Below are positions 61,213-64,000 of a stretch of 64,000 nt of DNA, piece by piece. Position numbers and translations under genes: made by a program. The notes under the pieces are model-generated. The model was given only the letters and a program-made list of their open reading frames with translations. It searched no databases and was not told where the DNA came from. The stretch comes from Shewanella woodyi ATCC 51908 (lineage in GTDB: Bacteria > Pseudomonadota > Gammaproteobacteria > Enterobacterales > Shewanellaceae). The stretch's first letter is position 1. Each line of letters starts with the position of its first letter. Location of the stretch: the NCBI RefSeq assembly GCF_000019525.1, contig NC_010506.1, positions 992,001 through 1,056,000 on the forward strand, read 5' to 3'.

Positions 61213-62577
61213 CTAAAAATGCCACTGGAGATAGACGCTTTGATAATTACTGCCACCGCCTATTCTGCCAAAGGCTGAGCTTTTCTCATAGATCCCAGAT
61301 CTATGGTGAATGCTGTACCCAAGCCAGAGGTTACGCATATCATGGCGATTGAAGATATCCCCGAGATTGACGTCTAGAGAGAAGTCTAAATAGTTAAGTA
61401 ACTTAGAGGGTTTATAGCCTTTCTCTTCTAGTTCAGTCCCTTCGATATGGCTCACCGAGCTGATATAAGATAGCCCCTCCGCAACGCCTAAGCGCCACTT
61501 TGGACCAAACTCAAAGGTGTAGAAGGCTTTTATCGCAATGACAGCCTCTGCAAGATCGCCCTGTACCTCTGAATCGTGGTGCCATACTGCGCCTGGAGTA
61601 AAATAGAGCTCGATAGGCAAGGTAAATAGGGTGTCGGTTAAACGGGTACCGTAAAAGAGTGAGGTGAGCTGATTATTATAGGGATCGGTTCTGGCACTTC
61701 CTGTCATGATCTCGTTGAGGTTTGAGGGGGTTGCCCAGCCGTGTGCCAAGCGAAGAAATTCACTGTCATCATCAGTCTCTGGTGAGCTTGATCTGACTGC
61801 CATCGACTCTCTGCTCTTTGCATCTGGGTAGAAAGCAAAGCCAAAATAGGACTCATACTGGTATTGGGTGTCCATGCTGGGTAGATGAGCGACCTCGTCT
61901 TCCAGTCGCCCCACACCAAACTGCCCTAATAGATAGAGATTACTGACGAGATGATAGCGCGCTTTAATGCCAGCATTAAACTCAACGCCAGCACCAACTT
62001 CATATTGATCTAAACCATAATAGTACTCATTGAAGTCGGCACTTTTCCAATGAAATTCAGCATAGGGATTGAGGTATAAGCCGCCTTTCTCCCAGTGGTA
62101 TTGAGTACGGGTATAGCCGTAGCTGCGCTTGTTTGAATCAGATAAGAAAGCGGCGTCAGCCTCCCAAGGACCTTGTTGGAAGCGATACTGCAGGCCAAAG
62201 TCGAAAGCCTGTGATTGGCTTTCATTTTGTAACTCTTTAGGGATGTCGACAAACCTGAAACGGGTATAGGCATTGACCTGATGTTGCTCGTTTTTCCATA
62301 AATGGAGCCCAGCTTCCATACCATCGATAAAGAGATAGTCATTTCTGTACTTGAGCATAGGTAGTATGTCGTAGACCTCGTCATCCTCTGTTGCAAAAGG
62401 AATATCACCTCGTCTCATCCCCATGCCTAGACCCCAAATATCAGCTTGATATTGAGTTTCATAGATGACCTCATGTTGCGGCTCGCTATGAACACCATCT
62501 TGGACTTGTGAAGCTGTAGAGAGCTGAGTGAATGTTAGTGCAGCAAGGCCGGCTATGATGCCAATAGGGTTATTCAT
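61213..62577 (-). CDS. MipA/OmpV-like outer-membrane beta-barrel protein
   Basis: A 454-aa exported protein (signal peptide ending TQLSTAS|QV). The first half (about residues 45-250) resembles MipA/OmpV: WGLGMGMRRGDIPFATEDDE, LPMLKYRNDYLFIDGMEAGL and strongly alternating strands ending LYLLGQFGVGRLEDEV. The second half (about 300-454) is a further strand series with TPGAVWHHDSEVQGDLAEAV and a terminal YQSVYLQWHF with C-terminal Phe. The length, about twice a simple MipA, suggests a fusion or a larger barrel. It shares a terminator with the rhomboid gene and is divergent from cysJ. Confidence 0.75.
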   Translation of the reverse strand: MNNPIGIIAGLAALTFTQLSTASQVQDGVHSEPQHEVIYETQYQADIWGLGMGMRRGDIPFATEDDEVYDILPMLKYRNDYLFIDGMEAGLHLWKNEQHQVNAYTRFRFVDIPKELQNESQSQAFDFGLQYRFQQGPWEADAAFLSDSNKRSYGYTRTQYHWEKGGLYLNPYAEFHWKSADFNEYYYGLDQYEVGAGVEFNAGIKARYHLVSNLYLLGQFGVGRLEDEVAHLPSMDTQYQYESYFGFAFYPDAKSRESMAVRSSSPETDDDSEFLRLAHGWATPSNLNEIMTGSARTDPYNNQLTSLFYGTRLTDTLFTLPIELYFTPGAVWHHDSEVQGDLAEAVIAIKAFYTFEFGPKWRLGVAEGLSYISSVSHIEGTELEEKGYKPSKLLNYLDFSLDVNLGDIFNRHDMRNLWLGYSIHHRSGIYEKSSAFGRIGGGSNYQSVYLQWHF

Positions 62578-62953
62578 AGATCTCTTTGTGTTAGGTCAAC
62601 TTGAAAGCATTATAGAGTGAAACGACTAAGTTAAAAATAAATTTATCAGGAGATAAACATCTTAACGATAAGTAGTTAACCTAAATGATTCCAAGTGTTT
62701 ACATCAATCCATGCCTCTCTTTTGAATCTGTCTCTTTGGTGATGTTATATGCCGCTTAACGGTTAGTTGGTAGAGGTCTGCTCTTCCTTTTTTTGTTTAT
62801 TTGGTGCGATTACCTATTGGCCCTGTTTGCTTTTTAAACGTTGGGACAACCTTGTATATTCCAAAAAGGTATTAAAAATCAGATTTTATTCTTTTTTGCT
62901 TTTCCTTATAGGGGCTAAGCTAACTGACATTACACTGATATAGGGCTGTTCCC
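62578..62953. other. 376-bp divergent region upstream of cysJ
   Basis: Between the MipA-like start and cysJ. Expected to hold both promoters. The last ~60 bases are A/T-rich with AGGGG 40 bases upstream of the cysJ ATG. No operator (for example for CysB) could be assigned by eye. Confidence 0.5.
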
Positions 62954-64000
62954 ATGTTGTTAAAAGAGCTTTCATCGTTCGCATCTCCTCTGTCTCAGGG
63001 GCAGGTAGAAAAGTTAAAGCAGCTCACTTCTGAGCTGAGTGCCGTTCAACTGGCTTGGGTGAGTGGTTACCTATCTGCAACGGCAGAGCAAGGTACCAGT
63101 CAGGCGAATGTTGAAGCTGAGCCAGCACAAACTGTCACCATTTTGTATGGCAGTCAAACCGGGAACGGTAGAGGCGTAGCTAGTGAGTTAGCGGCTAAAG
63201 CCAAGGCCCAGGGTTACGCGGTTAACCTTGCCTCTATGGGGGATTACAAGGTTCGTCAGCTTAAGCAGGAGACCCTACTGCTAGCGGTTGTCAGTACCCA
63301 CGGTGAAGGTGAAGCGCCCGATGATGCGTTAGAGTTACATAAATTCCTAGCGTCTAAGCGAGCGCCCAAGCTAGATAATTTGCACTATTCAGTGTTGGCA
63401 TTAGGGGATTCAAGTTATGAATTTTTCTGCCAAACAGGTAAAGATTTTGATGAGAGATTAACTGCTCTTGGCGCTAAAGCGATTCAACCACTTGTTGAGT
63501 GTGATGTTGATTATGAAGAAGCTGCGCAGCAGTGGCAGTCAGATCTTCTTGAGTCGATTAAACCATTGATTCAAACCTCAAGTGCCAGTGTTGTTTCCAT
63601 CGGCTCATCGACAAATACAGGTGAGAGCCAGTTTACTAAGCAAAACCCTTTTGCTGCAGAGTTGCTTGTTAGCCAGAAGCTAACAGGTCGCGACTCTGAT
63701 CGTGATGTGCGCCATGTTGAGATTGATTTGGGCGAGTCTGAACTTAGTTACCAAGCCGGTGATGCCTTAGGCGTTTGGTTTAGTAACAGTGAGGTGTTGG
63801 TTGAGGAGATCTTAACTCAGTTATCCCTTGATGGTGCTACTGAGGTGACGGTTGCAAAAGAGAGTTTGTCACTGAAGCAGGCGCTAATTGAGAAGAAGGA
63901 GCTGACGCAACTTTACCCTGGACTTGTGAAGGGCTGGGCGGAGTTAAGTGGCGATGAGATCTTGCTTAAGCTTGTTGAAGATAGGGAGCTGACACGTCAG
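62954..64000 (+). CDS. cysJ: Sulfite reductase [NADPH] flavoprotein subunit (3' end cut by window edge)
   Basis: Transfers electrons from NADPH to the sulfite reductase haemoprotein in assimilatory sulfate reduction. 349 codons are present. The N-terminal helical stretch (LSQGQVEKLKQLTSELSAVQ) and the flavodoxin domain with TILYGSQTGNGRGVASELA (about residues 63-81) and STHGEGEAPDDALELHKFL (about 114-132) identify the FMN module. The start of the FAD-binding region (KLTGRDSDRDVRHVEIDLG, about 241-259) follows. The gene should continue as cysJ, with cysI next by usual order. Confidence 0.96.
   Translation, partial: MLLKELSSFASPLSQGQVEKLKQLTSELSAVQLAWVSGYLSATAEQGTSQANVEAEPAQTVTILYGSQTGNGRGVASELAAKAKAQGYAVNLASMGDYKVRQLKQETLLLAVVSTHGEGEAPDDALELHKFLASKRAPKLDNLHYSVLALGDSSYEFFCQTGKDFDERLTALGAKAIQPLVECDVDYEEAAQQWQSDLLESIKPLIQTSSASVVSIGSSTNTGESQFTKQNPFAAELLVSQKLTGRDSDRDVRHVEIDLGESELSYQAGDALGVWFSNSEVLVEEILTQLSLDGATEVTVAKESLSLKQALIEKKELTQLYPGLVKGWAELSGDEILLKLVEDRELTRQ

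Overview
The window looks like chromosome from a marine gammaproteobacterium, most likely Shewanella or a close relative. The basis is the overall look of glnE, hldE, lpxL-type, cysJ, nhaP2, norR/norB and MipA-type proteins, moderate GC, and an intergenic inverted-repeat element of a kind I associate with Shewanella and Vibrio. The genus is an inference; no rRNA or tRNA gene is visible to anchor it.

Layout. 0-14.7 kb is mixed core and accessory: a DUF350 membrane protein with a lipoprotein partner, glnE (nitrogen control), small envelope proteins, a FetB-type permease without its ATPase, a chemotaxis receptor, a large secreted hydrolase-like lipoprotein, a ZapE/AFG1 ATPase and an exported HEAT/BamE-like protein. 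14.8-19.8 kb holds three leftward envelope genes: an OmpA-type protein with two DUF4892-like modules, a lipoprotein, and a coiled-coil/leucine-rich protein. A 373-bp MITE-like element (19.8-20.2 kb) follows. 20.3-37.9 kb is one leftward block built around a Tad/Flp pilus locus: a LuxR/CsgD-like regulator, two Flp pilins, TadG/TadE-like minor pilins, RcpC, RcpA, an FHA-TadA fusion ATPase, TadB, TadC, a DUF192 protein, TadD, TadE, then a 1355-aa Ca-binding/TIG lipoprotein and three small envelope genes. It encodes six proteins with a Gly-Gln prepilin-type motif, but no prepilin peptidase, RcpB or TadZ is in view.

38.2-48.8 kb carries an M16 peptidase pair, the NO detoxification pair norR/norB with three GT-N7-AC NorR-type sites and a sigma-54-like -24 element upstream of norB, nhaP2, and a FliB-type lysine methylase. 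48.8-54.8 kb is accessory: four single leftward genes (ankyrin protein, 95-aa orphan, DUF4386, MerR-methyltransferase fusion) interleaved with a dispersed repeat family and ending in a tandem array of a ~199-bp unit. 54.8-64 kb returns to core: an LpxL-type acyltransferase divergent from hldE (both LPS), a zincin-like gene translationally coupled to hldE, a TetR regulator, a zinc-ribbon rhomboid protease, a MipA/OmpV-like barrel and the start of cysJ.

The strongest candidates for something under-described are the Tad variant with FHA-TadA and its giant lipoprotein, and the repeat-and-single-gene region at 49-55 kb. No CRISPR array, intact insertion sequence, prophage or RNA gene was seen.
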